Assembly: GCA_016720565.1 (NCBI GenBank)
Contig: JADKKJ010000011.1
Location: 620,001-684,000, forward strand
Source: Chitinophagaceae bacterium
Lineage (GTDB): Bacteria; Bacteroidota; Bacteroidia; Chitinophagales; Chitinophagaceae
Direction of reading: 5' to 3'
Length of the DNA stretch: 64,000 nt
This document shows, piece by piece, positions 8,561 to 18,098 of the stretch. Both the position numbers and the translations under genes were made by a program. A model generated the notes under the pieces. That model ran no database searches and had not been told where the DNA came from. It was given only the letters and a program-made list of their open reading frames with translations. Within the stretch, counting starts at the first letter, position 1. The number at the start of each line of letters is the position of its first letter.

Positions 8561-10768
8561 TCATAGCTGGTGTAAATAGCTGAACTTAACGATCAGGTGA
8601 TCGTCGGTCTGTCTTTTGAACTGCGTATTATCAAAACCGCGGTGATTGAACACTACATAGAGATAAGACAAGGGCCTGTATTCCCAGCTGAGACGAATAT
8701 TATAATTGGCCACATCACTCAGGGTATTCAACTGGTAAAAACCTATCAGCTGAAGTCTTGGATTCAATGCGAGTCGGCCGCTGAATATCCAGAGATTGGC
8801 ATTAAGGCTTTGCAGACTATCCCCTATCTTTTTAAATTCATTTCTGCTGAGCTGAACAGAAAAAGCGAAATGCGGGTCCGGAGCGATCCTGAGCGTGCCT
8901 GAAATAGTATTCAGTTTTCCATTGAAATAAGAGCCAAGGTCAAGGCTACTGCTAAGGCTGATCGCCTTGGAGGGGTCAGTATTATAATAAAAGGTGTGTC
9001 TTACATAATGATACGTGCCAACTGAAATAGGAATTCCGAGGGGAGAGAATGTTTCAGTTAATCGTTGAAATGTAGGGTTTACCAGGTAACCAAAAAAACC
9101 TCCATCCTGGAAATTCAGCCAGACAGGATTCATATTCACCTGCGACTCCAGCAATTTACCAGTAGATGCCTCATGATAAAACTCCGTAAGTATACTGGGC
9201 TCAAATGCCCGAAGCCATTTTCTAAAAGGAAGTTTATTTCCACGATAATACCAATAAATGCCCGGGGTGGTGCCAATTACATTGCTTCTTGAAACAAAGC
9301 CCATACCGGGATCAAAGTTCTTAGATACAAATGTTTGGGTCCACCAGATCTTCCATTGATTATTGCTGAAATAATATTGCGCATACCCGGAATAGCCATC
9401 CTTTCCTCCTTTGCTATTGGAAGAGCGGATCAGCATGGTATTCAGCGAATGTGAATCACCGAGACGGAAAAATCCATCAATGGCTGTTACCAGGTTGGTA
9501 CCATCGGCATTATTCTTCATGGTGACCAGGGTTCCGATCCTGTTCTGACTACCCAGGTTCTCTGAATAGCGGCCCACAAAATAATTGGTGCCCGGCAAAC
9601 TGCCCTGTGCTCTCTGTCGCATCGCCATCAAACCAAAATTTCTTTTTAGGGAGCGAAAAACATAACGTCCACCGGCATCCAATGGAATAGGATTTCCCGC
9701 ATCATCCAATCCGATCTTCCTGCTGAAAAATGGTTGTATACGCATGCTGCCTCCCGACTGATCATCTGCAGGGGCTACACCGGGGCCAAACAAAGAGGCG
9801 TTTTCAAGGAAGAATTGCCTGCGCTCGGGAAAGAATACAGAAAAACGACTGGTATTATTCACCTGACGGTCGGCATCTGCCTGAGCGAAATCCGTATTGA
9901 AAGTGAGATCAAGAATCTTATTCGGACTCATGGCCCATTTTATATCACCACCTGCACGAAATGCATTTTGTTCAGGCTTGGTACTTGCCGGATAATTTTT
10001 ATAACTGTCGTAAGCCCCCAGCAAATAAGGCTGAAAACGAATATTGGTTTTGGGAGGCGGAGGCGCCAATCCCTTTAATATTCCTGCATAGGCCATTCGG
10101 TTAATGCTGAATGAACGGGGATAGGGTGAAAATGCATCGATCTCATTAGTAAGTCTCCTGGTCCGTATCATATTGAACTCCCAGTTCTGTAAACTATCCT
10201 TCGATTTAGGATAGCGCATGGTCTCCCAGGGAATGGCCATCTCAGAGATCCAGCCTGAATCCGTTCGCGTAGTTCTTACTTTCCAGAGCCCATCCCAGTC
10301 GAGGTCAGTCAGAATATCATCAAAAACCAAAAGGTCCCGTTGAACTCCATAAGCATTAGTGGCAAATGACATGGCATTACGATGGTCATTGAATGGATCC
10401 AGGGAAATAGACACCAGGTCATGACTGCGAATATTAAAATCCCTTTTAAAATCGGTGGCGCGGATCGCTTTTTTTCCCAATGAATCGAAGGCGATCACAC
10501 CAACATAGAGGTACTGACGGTTATATAAGACCTTTAGTTCAGTCCTTTGCGATGCAGGCAAGCCCTGCGAAGGTTCGATCTGTTTAAAACGGGTAAATGG
10601 AATGGCCAATGCCCAGTCAGCTTCATCCAAATGCCCGTCAATATGAAGCATGGCATTGGTACGAATTGCCTGAACTTCCATTTTTATGGAATCCGGTTTA
10701 AACACAGAGGCATCCTGTGAGAAGCAGGATACACTTAAAAATAAAATGCTTAAAAAAGAAAATCTCAT
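8561..10768 (-). CDS. DUF5916 outer-membrane protein with CBM9-like N-terminal domain
   Basis: Start chosen at 10768 because MRFSFLSILFLSVSCFSQ is a signal peptide; an upstream in-frame ATG at 10822 would put 18 extra residues before it. The 735-residue product has an N-terminal CBM9-like beta-sandwich (IDGHLDEADWALAIPFTRFKQIEPSQG...ELKVLYNRQYLYVGVIAFD), then the DUF5916 block (SFATNAYGVQRD, NPNKILDLTFNTDFAQADADRQVNN.SRFSVFFPERRQFFLENA) and a C-terminal beta-barrel with alternating aromatic strands. The family is confined largely to Bacteroidota; a role in surface carbohydrate or peptide handling is presumed, none is shown. No gap to the convergent amidohydrolase. Confidence 0.93.
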   Translation of the reverse strand: MRFSFLSILFLSVSCFSQDASVFKPDSIKMEVQAIRTNAMLHIDGHLDEADWALAIPFTRFKQIEPSQGLPASQRTELKVLYNRQYLYVGVIAFDSLGKKAIRATDFKRDFNIRSHDLVSISLDPFNDHRNAMSFATNAYGVQRDLLVFDDILTDLDWDGLWKVRTTRTDSGWISEMAIPWETMRYPKSKDSLQNWEFNMIRTRRLTNEIDAFSPYPRSFSINRMAYAGILKGLAPPPPKTNIRFQPYLLGAYDSYKNYPASTKPEQNAFRAGGDIKWAMSPNKILDLTFNTDFAQADADRQVNNTSRFSVFFPERRQFFLENASLFGPGVAPADDQSGGSMRIQPFFSRKIGLDDAGNPIPLDAGGRYVFRSLKRNFGLMAMRQRAQGSLPGTNYFVGRYSENLGSQNRIGTLVTMKNNADGTNLVTAIDGFFRLGDSHSLNTMLIRSSNSKGGKDGYSGYAQYYFSNNQWKIWWTQTFVSKNFDPGMGFVSRSNVIGTTPGIYWYYRGNKLPFRKWLRAFEPSILTEFYHEASTGKLLESQVNMNPVWLNFQDGGFFGYLVNPTFQRLTETFSPLGIPISVGTYHYVRHTFYYNTDPSKAISLSSSLDLGSYFNGKLNTISGTLRIAPDPHFAFSVQLSRNEFKKIGDSLQSLNANLWIFSGRLALNPRLQLIGFYQLNTLSDVANYNIRLSWEYRPLSYLYVVFNHRGFDNTQFKRQTDDHLIVKFSYLHQL

Positions 10769-10891
10769 AACAGTTTGGGTGCTGCAATTTAGGGAATCGG
10801 GGAGGCAAAACTTAAACCGCATTAATTATTATCCATATTTAAATCGTATTTTCAAAAACCCTCCGAAAACGCCCACCTTAAAACAGAAACA

Positions 10892-12142
10892 ATGAACCAG
10901 CTAGCTCCTGTACAGGCAGCCGAGAGAGAAAAATTCATGGACGTACTTCGGGGTTTTGCCATACTTGGCATCTTCATCGCTAACCTGGGAAGCGGCCTTA
11001 GCTGGTATAATGAGTCGGCCCATATGACCGGCCCCATGCTAATGGAAGGCTGGGACCATAAAATGCTGTTTCTGCACCACATGTTCATTGAAGGAAAATT
11101 CTATTCCATTTTCAGTTTATTATTTGGGTGGGGCATTGCGCTGCAGATAAAAAGAGGATTAGCAAAAGATATCAACCCCATACCAACTATCCGAAGAAGA
11201 TTATTCTTCATGCTTATTTTAGGAGCTGTTCACCTGCTGATATGGAACGGGGATATCGTTTTCTTTTATGCTATGCTGGGTTTCCTGCTGATACCTCTAA
11301 GGAAATTTTCCAATAAAACACTTCTGGTCACAGGTGCCGTTCTTATTTTGACACCTATACTTTTCTACTGGCTAAAAATGGAATACCCGGTATTGAACTA
11401 TCCGGCAGAAAAAATGAATGAACTGGGTATAAAAGTAACCAGCAATATGCTGCCGATCAAAAGCGAGGAGGATTATATGGCCCTGATGCAGCATGGCTCC
11501 TGGTGGGATCAGTTCAAAGTGAATGTAGGTGGTGTGTTTTTCCGCTATGGCTATTTGTTTTTTGTGAGCCGAATTCCCAAAGTGGTAGGCATGTTCCTGA
11601 TTGGCTACGTGATTGGAAGGACAGATTTCTACAAAAACATTGTCCAGCATAAAAAGCTATTATACTACCTCATTGGTATTGGCATCGTGGTAGGACTACC
11701 GGCCAATTATTACCTGGCCTATTATATGACCTGGCATGATGGTGATTATTATGGGCTTAAAACAAATGGCCTCTACCAGACCATTTTTTATGCAGTTGGG
11801 GTGGTACCCCTGGCCCTGCTCTATGTATCTGTGTTCATGTTAAGTTTCCAGGCAAATACCGGCAGAAAAATACTTTCTGTACTGGCACCTGTGGGCAAGA
11901 TGGCATTCAGCAATTATATCATGCAATCCCTGATCGGCAATTTTGTATTCCTGGGTGCAGGACTGGGTTATATGGGAACGGTGGGTCCGGTCTATTATAC
12001 GATGTTCGGAATACTTGTTTTTATCGGGCAGATCATCATCAGTACGATCTGGTTAAAATATTTTAACTACGGCCCATTAGAATGGTTATGGAGAAGCGCT
12101 ACTTATAGTAAATGGCAGGTGATGAAGAAAACTGATCAATAA
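10892..12142 (+). CDS. DUF418 family multi-pass membrane protein (YeiB-like)
   Basis: A 416-residue protein with about ten hydrophobic segments. It starts with REKFMDVLRGFAILGIFIANL, the hallmark acyltransferase-3/DUF418 opening, then FYSIFSLLFGWG and RRRLFFMLILGAVHLLIWNGDI, and ends with the DUF418 region (PVGKMAFSNYIMQSLIG ... GPLEWLWRSATY). YeiB/DUF418 proteins may be membrane acyltransferases or transporters; the activity is not established. Convergent with the E1 gene 5 bases away. The 123 bases upstream, shared with the divergent DUF5916 gene, show no exact TAnnTTTG. Confidence 0.92.
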   Translation: MNQLAPVQAAEREKFMDVLRGFAILGIFIANLGSGLSWYNESAHMTGPMLMEGWDHKMLFLHHMFIEGKFYSIFSLLFGWGIALQIKRGLAKDINPIPTIRRRLFFMLILGAVHLLIWNGDIVFFYAMLGFLLIPLRKFSNKTLLVTGAVLILTPILFYWLKMEYPVLNYPAEKMNELGIKVTSNMLPIKSEEDYMALMQHGSWWDQFKVNVGGVFFRYGYLFFVSRIPKVVGMFLIGYVIGRTDFYKNIVQHKKLLYYLIGIGIVVGLPANYYLAYYMTWHDGDYYGLKTNGLYQTIFYAVGVVPLALLYVSVFMLSFQANTGRKILSVLAPVGKMAFSNYIMQSLIGNFVFLGAGLGYMGTVGPVYYTMFGILVFIGQIIISTIWLKYFNYGPLEWLWRSATYSKWQVMKKTDQ

Positions 12143-12147
12143 AGTCA

Positions 12148-14154
12148 TCAGTAATGCAATAGCTTTTGAATGCATTCTTCCAGCCTTGCGCTTGCCAGGA
12201 AGTTTTTCTCCAGTTCAATATTGAAGGGTACCGGTGTATCGAGGGAGGCGCAACGCATTACAGGGGCATCCAAAATACTAAAACAATTCTCCGCGATCCA
12301 GGCCGCGATCTCTCCTCCTATTCCGCCTGTTAGCGTATCCTCATGTAATACTAAAACACGACCCGTTCTCTTTACTGATTCCCTGATAGCCATATGATCT
12401 AATGGAGCCAGGGTTCTCAGATCAAGTATATCAATGGATATCTCCGGGTGTTCGGCTGCATAGTCCTCTGCCCAATGTACTCCGTTGCCATAGGTGATAA
12501 TAGAAAGTTCATCGCCTTCACGTACATGCCTGGCCTTTCCTATCTCGATAGAATAATATTCATCAGGCACCTGTCCAGCCACTGAACGGTAGAGCCCCTT
12601 ATGTTCAAAGAACATTACCGGGTTGGGATCATTGATGGCCGAGATCAATAATCCTTTTGCATCAACAGGTGAAGATGGATATACCACCTTTAAACCGGGC
12701 ACATGTGTAAACCAGGCTTCATTACTCTGCGAATGGAATGGTCCTGCGCCAACACCTGCACCCGTGGGCATCCGGATCACCACATCGGCATTTTGTCCCC
12801 AGCGATAATAGATCTTAGCCAGGTTATTCACGATCTGGTTAAATCCCACCGTTACAAAATCAGCGAACTGCATTTCCATCATGCTTTTGAAACCTTCCAG
12901 GGAAAGTCCCAATGCTGACCCTATAATTGCGCTTTCGCATAAGGGGGTATTACGCACTCTTTCTTTTCCAAATTCTTTTACAAATCCTTCTGTGATCTTG
13001 AAGGCCCCTCCATACTCGGCAATATCCTGGCCCATGAGAATTAAATGCTCATGCTTATACATCGACTGCCGAAGTCCGTCACTGATCGCATCGATCATTC
13101 TTTTTTCAGAAGTGGGGCTGGGCGATTCATAATGGTTACTGGAATTATCGATCACAAGTACATTGGACGGAGGGAGCGGCGCATACACATCGTCCAGTTC
13201 TGTCTCGGTATCAACGGTCAGTATATCAGAAGAAAAACCAATGGCCAGCTCCGATTCAATATTCTCCCTGAATTCTGCTCTTAATTTTTCAATATCTTCT
13301 GCCTGGAGAATATTTTCCTTTAAAAGGTATTGTTCAAAATTATTGATCGGATCTTTTTCCTCCCATAAACGGAACAGGTCCTGCGGCACATATTTGGTAC
13401 CACTGGCCTCTTCATGTCCGCGCATACGGAAGGTCATGCACTCAATCAGATAAGGCTTTTGGTTTTTGATGCAATAATCCTTTACTCCTTTAATAGTATC
13501 ATACACTGCCAGGATATTATTCCCGTCTATCTGCACGCCTTCCATGCCGTAGCCTTTGGCTCGATCCACCAGGCTGATGCAACGGTATTGTTCATTTACA
13601 GGTGTGCTAAGTCCGTATCCGTTGTTCTCAATAATGAAGATCACGGGCAGGTCCCATACTGCTGCCACATTAAGCGCTTCATGGAAATCTCCTTCACTGG
13701 TTCCTCCATCACCGGTAAATGCCAGTGATACTTTATTTTCTTTTCGCAGTTTATGCGCCAGGGCCACCCCATCGGCAATAGCCAGTTGGGGACCAAGGTG
13801 GGAGATCATTCCGCAGATATGGTGCTCCCTTGTTCCAAAATGAAAACTTCTTTCCCTTGCTTTTGAATAACCCTCCTGTGAACCCTGCCATTGCATGAAT
13901 AATTTATGAAGAGGCATATCCCGGGCGGTGAAAACCCCCAGGTTGCGATGAAGAGGCATGATCCACTCATCTTTATCAAGGGCCATCGTAGCGCCTACTG
14001 AGATCGCTTCCTGCCCGATGCCGCTGAACCATTTGGAGATCCTTCCCTGCCTCAGCAATACAAGCATTTTCTCTTCGATCATACGCGGCCAGAGCAGGCC
14101 CCGATAAAGATCAGTGAGTTGAAGGTCGGTCAGGTGTTTTCTGTCGAAGTCCAT
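12148..14154 (-). CDS. fused alpha-beta E1 component, branched-chain 2-oxoacid dehydrogenase type
   Basis: A 668-residue fusion. Residues 1-310 are the E1 alpha subunit with the thiamin diphosphate motif GDGGTSEGDFHEALN...IENNGYG (148-180). Residues about 345-668 are the E1 beta subunit (GQDIAEYGGAFKITEGF, RNTPLCESAIIGSALG, ADFVTVGFNQIVNN, PTGAGVGAGPFHSQS, LHEDTLTGGIGGEIAAWI). It decarboxylates branched-chain 2-oxoacids and transfers the acyl group to E2 lipoate; in Bacteroidota this supplies starters for branched fatty acids. E2 and E3 genes are not in the window. It lies 15 bases behind the M16 peptidase ending at 14170, in the same minus-strand operon. 2-oxoisovalerate is the likeliest substrate, not proven. 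Confidence 0.95.
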   Translation of the reverse strand: MDFDRKHLTDLQLTDLYRGLLWPRMIEEKMLVLLRQGRISKWFSGIGQEAISVGATMALDKDEWIMPLHRNLGVFTARDMPLHKLFMQWQGSQEGYSKARERSFHFGTREHHICGMISHLGPQLAIADGVALAHKLRKENKVSLAFTGDGGTSEGDFHEALNVAAVWDLPVIFIIENNGYGLSTPVNEQYRCISLVDRAKGYGMEGVQIDGNNILAVYDTIKGVKDYCIKNQKPYLIECMTFRMRGHEEASGTKYVPQDLFRLWEEKDPINNFEQYLLKENILQAEDIEKLRAEFRENIESELAIGFSSDILTVDTETELDDVYAPLPPSNVLVIDNSSNHYESPSPTSEKRMIDAISDGLRQSMYKHEHLILMGQDIAEYGGAFKITEGFVKEFGKERVRNTPLCESAIIGSALGLSLEGFKSMMEMQFADFVTVGFNQIVNNLAKIYYRWGQNADVVIRMPTGAGVGAGPFHSQSNEAWFTHVPGLKVVYPSSPVDAKGLLISAINDPNPVMFFEHKGLYRSVAGQVPDEYYSIEIGKARHVREGDELSIITYGNGVHWAEDYAAEHPEISIDILDLRTLAPLDHMAIRESVKRTGRVLVLHEDTLTGGIGGEIAAWIAENCFSILDAPVMRCASLDTPVPFNIELEKNFLASARLEECIQKLLHY

Positions 14155-14169
14155 TGCAGGTAATTTTTA

Positions 14170-15444
14170 TCAGATCACAACCAATTCATAAAACTCATCC
14201 GGCTGCAGATACTTATTAGCCAGGTCTTTTATTTCTTCCGCACTGATGGTTTTTATGGTTTGAATGGTATCATAAAAATATTGCTCGGTCAGTCCATTCA
14301 GCACAATATTTTTCCAGCGGGAAATGATCTGGAAAGGACCATCAAGATCTCCTAAGATCCCACCCAGCATATAGTTCCTTACCAGCAACAATTCTTCTTC
14401 ATCCACCAGTTCCTCTCTCAGCAATGCCATCTCCTTATATATTTCACTGATGGCGGCCTCACATACATCTTTACCTGCTTCAGTAGAAATACCCCAACCG
14501 GATTCATGCACATGGTTCATTAAAAAACTATGGATGCCATAAGTATATCCTTTGTCTTCGCGGATATTGCTCATCAACCTTGAACCAAAGAAGCCACCGA
14601 ACAATGTATTAAGCACCATCACTTTCATAAAATCAGGATCGTGCCTGTTCGGGAAGGTCCTCGCCAGGCGTATGGCACCCTGCACTCCATCCTCATTATT
14701 TAATACCCTGTATTTTTTCTCTGTGGCTCTTATTGGCTGGATCAGCGGCATGGCCTTTTCCTGGTTGGGAAGATCCCCCAGCCATTTATCAAGCTGAGCA
14801 GGAAGATCGGCGGGAAGTTTACCTGCCGCAAATATCACGAGCTTGCCCTGCTGGTAATACTCTTTATAAAAAGCCATAAGTTCTTCCCGGTTCAAAGAAT
14901 CGAAACCTTCGGGACTACTGTATTTTCCGTATGGATGATCCGGGCCAAAAAGATACGTATCGATCAGCCGGCTTGCCACGAAATCGCATTTTCGCAGGTT
15001 CACCTTTAATCGTTGCTGCATGTTTTGCTTATAGGTTGACAGTTCCTGTTCCGGCATCACCGAATCCACCACCAGTTCTTTCACAACGGGCAATAATTCC
15101 TGGATATGTTTATTCAGGCAGTGAAGGGTGATCGTAGCTGTTTCATTATAGCAGGCCCGGTTCAGGTAAGAACCATAATATTCAAAATGCTCATTGATCT
15201 GGAAGGCCGAACGGGTGGATGTTCCATTACGCAAAAGAAAATTCGCGGAAGCGGCCACCAGGTTTTTCTGCTCGTACCAGTTCCCCGCATCAAATATCAA
15301 CTCGATGGACATTACTTCTTCTGCCCCGGCATTTATGGCATATACCTCCACGCCGTTTCGTAACGTATATCTCTCCGCCTGCTTCAGTTTAAGGTCAATA
15401 TTCACCGCATCAATGATATCGGGCGCTTGTTTCCTGTCTGGCAT
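14170..15444 (-). CDS. M16 family peptidase-like protein, non-catalytic partner
   Basis: A 424-residue M16 protein whose HxxEH zinc site is absent: the equivalent stretch reads AASANFLLRNG. It keeps the C-terminal Arg/Tyr substrate-binding motif (GGFFGSRLMSNIREDKGYTYGIHS). In bacteria such proteins pair with a catalytic M16 partner to form a heterodimeric clam-shell protease; the partner is the next gene upstream (15463-16704), 18 bases away. No signal peptide is seen in either, so the complex should be cytosolic unless exported by another route. Confidence 0.93.
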   Translation of the reverse strand: MPDRKQAPDIIDAVNIDLKLKQAERYTLRNGVEVYAINAGAEEVMSIELIFDAGNWYEQKNLVAASANFLLRNGTSTRSAFQINEHFEYYGSYLNRACYNETATITLHCLNKHIQELLPVVKELVVDSVMPEQELSTYKQNMQQRLKVNLRKCDFVASRLIDTYLFGPDHPYGKYSSPEGFDSLNREELMAFYKEYYQQGKLVIFAAGKLPADLPAQLDKWLGDLPNQEKAMPLIQPIRATEKKYRVLNNEDGVQGAIRLARTFPNRHDPDFMKVMVLNTLFGGFFGSRLMSNIREDKGYTYGIHSFLMNHVHESGWGISTEAGKDVCEAAISEIYKEMALLREELVDEEELLLVRNYMLGGILGDLDGPFQIISRWKNIVLNGLTEQYFYDTIQTIKTISAEEIKDLANKYLQPDEFYELVVI

Positions 15445-15462
15445 ATAGATCCTTTCTTTAAA

Positions 15463-16704
15463 TTATTTGTTATTGGATAAATAATGAAGGGTGCTGCTGT
15501 TGGAGGCCAGGAAGATCTGCCTGCTCTCTGCAAGGATCTCTTCCCTGGTAACAGAAGCATATTTCTCCAGTTCCATATTGATCCAGGCAGCATCGCCCAG
15601 CAATTCATAATAAGCCAGGCTATTGGCCCTGCTCATCACGCTCATATCTTCAAAAGCGATCATGCTCTCGGTCTTATTTTTCACCTTCTGCAATTCTGTT
15701 TCACTTACCAGTTCATTTTTCATTCTGTCCAGTTCGATCTCCACGGCAGCCTCAGCATCTTTAATATTCACACCTTTTACCAGTTTGCCTTCTATTACCA
15801 CAATACCATTATCGGTAGATCCCAGGTGATGGCATTCAATGGCGCTGAATAATTTTTTTTCTTTCACCAGCGATTGATACAGCCTTGAAGAACCGCCTCC
15901 GCTAAGAATATCGGTGAGCAGGTCGGTGATATAATATTTTTTCTCAAGACGGCTGCCCATATGCCAGCATTTATAAAGGGCATCCAACGGAACATCAGCT
16001 ACCACCTCCATTCTTCTTTCTTCATTTTGCTCCGGTTCCTGTGGCAGGGCCCTTTTATAGGGAGTTCCTGCAGGAATATCTCCAAACCATTTTTCAGCCA
16101 GTGCCTTCACTTTCTCGGTGGTCACATTACCTGCAACTACAAGGATAGCATTTACAGGACGGTAATGTTTAAAAAAGAAATTCTTTACATCGTCAAGATT
16201 CGCATTTTCAATATGGGAAAGTTCTTTACCAATGGTCATCCATCTATATGGGTGTACTTTATAGGCCAGTTCCCTCAGTTTATGCCATACATCGCCATAA
16301 GGTTTATTCAAATAATGTTCTTTGAATTCTTCGGATACTACTTTGCGCTGCACATCCAGGCTTTTTTCGCTGAAGGCAAGTGAAAGCATGCGGTCGCTTT
16401 CCAGCCAGAATGCAGTTTCCAGGTTCTCTGCGGGTAACTGTATATGATAATTAGTAAGATCATTGGTGGTATAGGCATTGTTCTCACCTCCTGCCATTTG
16501 CAGGGGCTCATCATAATTCTCGATATTGATGGAACCTCCGAACATCAGGTGTTCAAATAAATGGGCAAATCCTGTTTGGGAGGGGTTCTCATCCCTGGCT
16601 CCCACATCATACATGATGTTCATCACTGCCATCGGGGTACTCAGGTCCTGGTGCACGATCACCTTTAAACCATTGGTCAATGTAAAACGCTCGAAATGGA
16701 TCAT
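15463..16704 (-). CDS. M16 family zinc metallopeptidase, catalytic subunit
   Basis: A 413-residue peptidase with the inverted zinc motif HLFEH (His48, Glu51, His52) and the distal acidic region VVSEEFKEHY about 75 residues later, as in mitochondrial processing peptidase and PqqL-type enzymes. It lacks the C-terminal Arg/Tyr pair in its second half, which is present in its non-catalytic neighbour, matching the division of labour in two-gene M16 systems. It is first in an operon with the partner subunit and fused E1; an exact TAACTTTG -7 element lies upstream at 16737-16730. Confidence 0.95.
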   Translation of the reverse strand: MIHFERFTLTNGLKVIVHQDLSTPMAVMNIMYDVGARDENPSQTGFAHLFEHLMFGGSINIENYDEPLQMAGGENNAYTTNDLTNYHIQLPAENLETAFWLESDRMLSLAFSEKSLDVQRKVVSEEFKEHYLNKPYGDVWHKLRELAYKVHPYRWMTIGKELSHIENANLDDVKNFFFKHYRPVNAILVVAGNVTTEKVKALAEKWFGDIPAGTPYKRALPQEPEQNEERRMEVVADVPLDALYKCWHMGSRLEKKYYITDLLTDILSGGGSSRLYQSLVKEKKLFSAIECHHLGSTDNGIVVIEGKLVKGVNIKDAEAAVEIELDRMKNELVSETELQKVKNKTESMIAFEDMSVMSRANSLAYYELLGDAAWINMELEKYASVTREEILAESRQIFLASNSSTLHYLSNNK

Positions 16705-16729
16705 AATCTTAATAAATTGAATAGAAGGG

Positions 16730-16737
16730 CAAAGTTA
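16730..16737 (-). promoter_or_regulatory. -7 element TAACTTTG for the M16-M16-E1 operon
   Basis: Minus-strand TAACTTTG, exact TAnnTTTG, ending 26 bases before the ATG at 16704. No clear TTG at -33. The same octamer occurs ahead of mqnC, the radical SAM gene and recA. Confidence 0.55.
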
Positions 16738-16782
16738 ACCAGAACCGTTGAGTCCTGATGAATTGAGCAGACAGAGAAGATA

Positions 16783-17973
16783 TCAATATATACTCAGGAT
16801 CTTGAACTGAAGAAGGATCAGTTCGCCATTTCTGCGAAGCACCAGCTTCACTTTTTCATCTGGCTGTTGCAGGGCTATTTTATACTGGTTGAGATTTTGC
16901 GAGAAATTGGAGTTCACAGCCACCACTTCATCGCCTTCTTTAATACCGGCCTGCTCCGCAGGCGAACCCTTGGCCACATCCCCGGCGATGATCTTACCAT
17001 CTACCATATAGAGTTCCATACCCGAATAGGAATAATCAAAATTCTCAAGATAGTGCCGGTTGGGAATAATAAATATGTCCCCCCTGTTATAATTAATGAT
17101 CACATTGAACCGCCGCAGCAGGTCATTGCCCAAAATGCCACCCAGCTGAGGATATTGGGTCACATTGGTCTCATCTGTAAACACGAGCACGGGCACGTTC
17201 CTGAACCGGTAAGGCCCTACCCTTACCTCCTTCATAACAGTAAGCTCCATATCGATCTTTCCCCCCAGTCCTTCTCCTTCTTTGGTATAATGTTTCCGGC
17301 GACTATCCAGAAACAGGCTATCGTCTACAAAATCCCGGGATAATAGCATGCATAACCCTGCACCCATATCATATAAAAAACGGGAATGGATCGTTTTCGC
17401 GTCTTTTATCCTTAGTGGTTGAGTTACCAATTGATTAATGGTAGGTTTTAGGAGATATCCTCCGCGAGGATAACGGATCGTTCCATTGGTACAGAAGGTG
17501 ATCTTCATGCTGTCATAATCCACCTTCAGGATAAATTTTTTAAATATGCTGTACCCAATGATACCATCGATCCTTTCTCCATAAACCTGGGTAAGGATGG
17601 TATAATCATTTATATGGAAATTAAGGCTGTCGATGGATAGCCGGGGGAAATGGAGTTTTCGGTTATAGAGAAAACTTACTTTCTTAATACCTGCTATACC
17701 TCTTATTTCCTGTTCGGTAGGGGTAGGTTTTAGCCCGAAATATTCAACGGTGGAAGAATCCAGCGAAATACCGCTGCTGCCGGTGTCCAGCACAAAATTC
17801 AGGGTATCAGGAAAATCGTCCAGTTTGGCCTGCAAAATAATGATGCCTCCGGTCAACTGTATAAAGGGTATAGTTGTTAATTCCCTGGAAGGAGGTTCAA
17901 TGAACTCTTCCTGCGCCCCCGCTTGTTGGGAAATACAGCAAATAACTAACAGGAAAGCAAAAAATTTTCGCAT
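16783..17973 (-). CDS. exported retropepsin-like aspartyl protease with PDZ domain
   Basis: Start placed at 17973, where MRKFFAFLLVICCISQQAGAQ is a signal peptide; the frame extends 24 codons further upstream without support. The 396-residue product has a retropepsin-like half with the active site VLDTGSSGISL (Asp63), a second related half (FLYDMGAGLCMLLS) and GGILGNDLLRRFNVIINY, then a C-terminal PDZ domain from about 315 (VAKGSPAEQAGIKEGDEVVAVNS). The second DTG is degenerate (DMGA), so whether it is an active single-chain dimer is uncertain. The protein should act in the periplasm. It is separate from the M16 operon by 78 bases. Confidence 0.93.
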   Translation of the reverse strand: MRKFFAFLLVICCISQQAGAQEEFIEPPSRELTTIPFIQLTGGIIILQAKLDDFPDTLNFVLDTGSSGISLDSSTVEYFGLKPTPTEQEIRGIAGIKKVSFLYNRKLHFPRLSIDSLNFHINDYTILTQVYGERIDGIIGYSIFKKFILKVDYDSMKITFCTNGTIRYPRGGYLLKPTINQLVTQPLRIKDAKTIHSRFLYDMGAGLCMLLSRDFVDDSLFLDSRRKHYTKEGEGLGGKIDMELTVMKEVRVGPYRFRNVPVLVFTDETNVTQYPQLGGILGNDLLRRFNVIINYNRGDIFIIPNRHYLENFDYSYSGMELYMVDGKIIAGDVAKGSPAEQAGIKEGDEVVAVNSNFSQNLNQYKIALQQPDEKVKLVLRRNGELILLQFKILSIY

Positions 17974-18065
17974 AGCGACAGGGAGGTAGTCTTTAGCATT
18001 AGACAAACACAGTAAGGTTTCCGATGCATCCTTCCGCCATAACAATTTAATTATTCAATTGAACT

Positions 18066-18073
18066 TAACTTTG
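18066..18073 (+). promoter_or_regulatory. -7 element TAACTTTG for mqnC
   Basis: Exact TAnnTTTG, 25 bases before the mqnC ATG at 18099. A start site about 7 bases after the G would give a leader of some 18 nt. No clear TTG at the -33 distance. Confidence 0.55.
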
Positions 18074-18098
18074 CCTTTCATAAAATAAATAACCCTTC

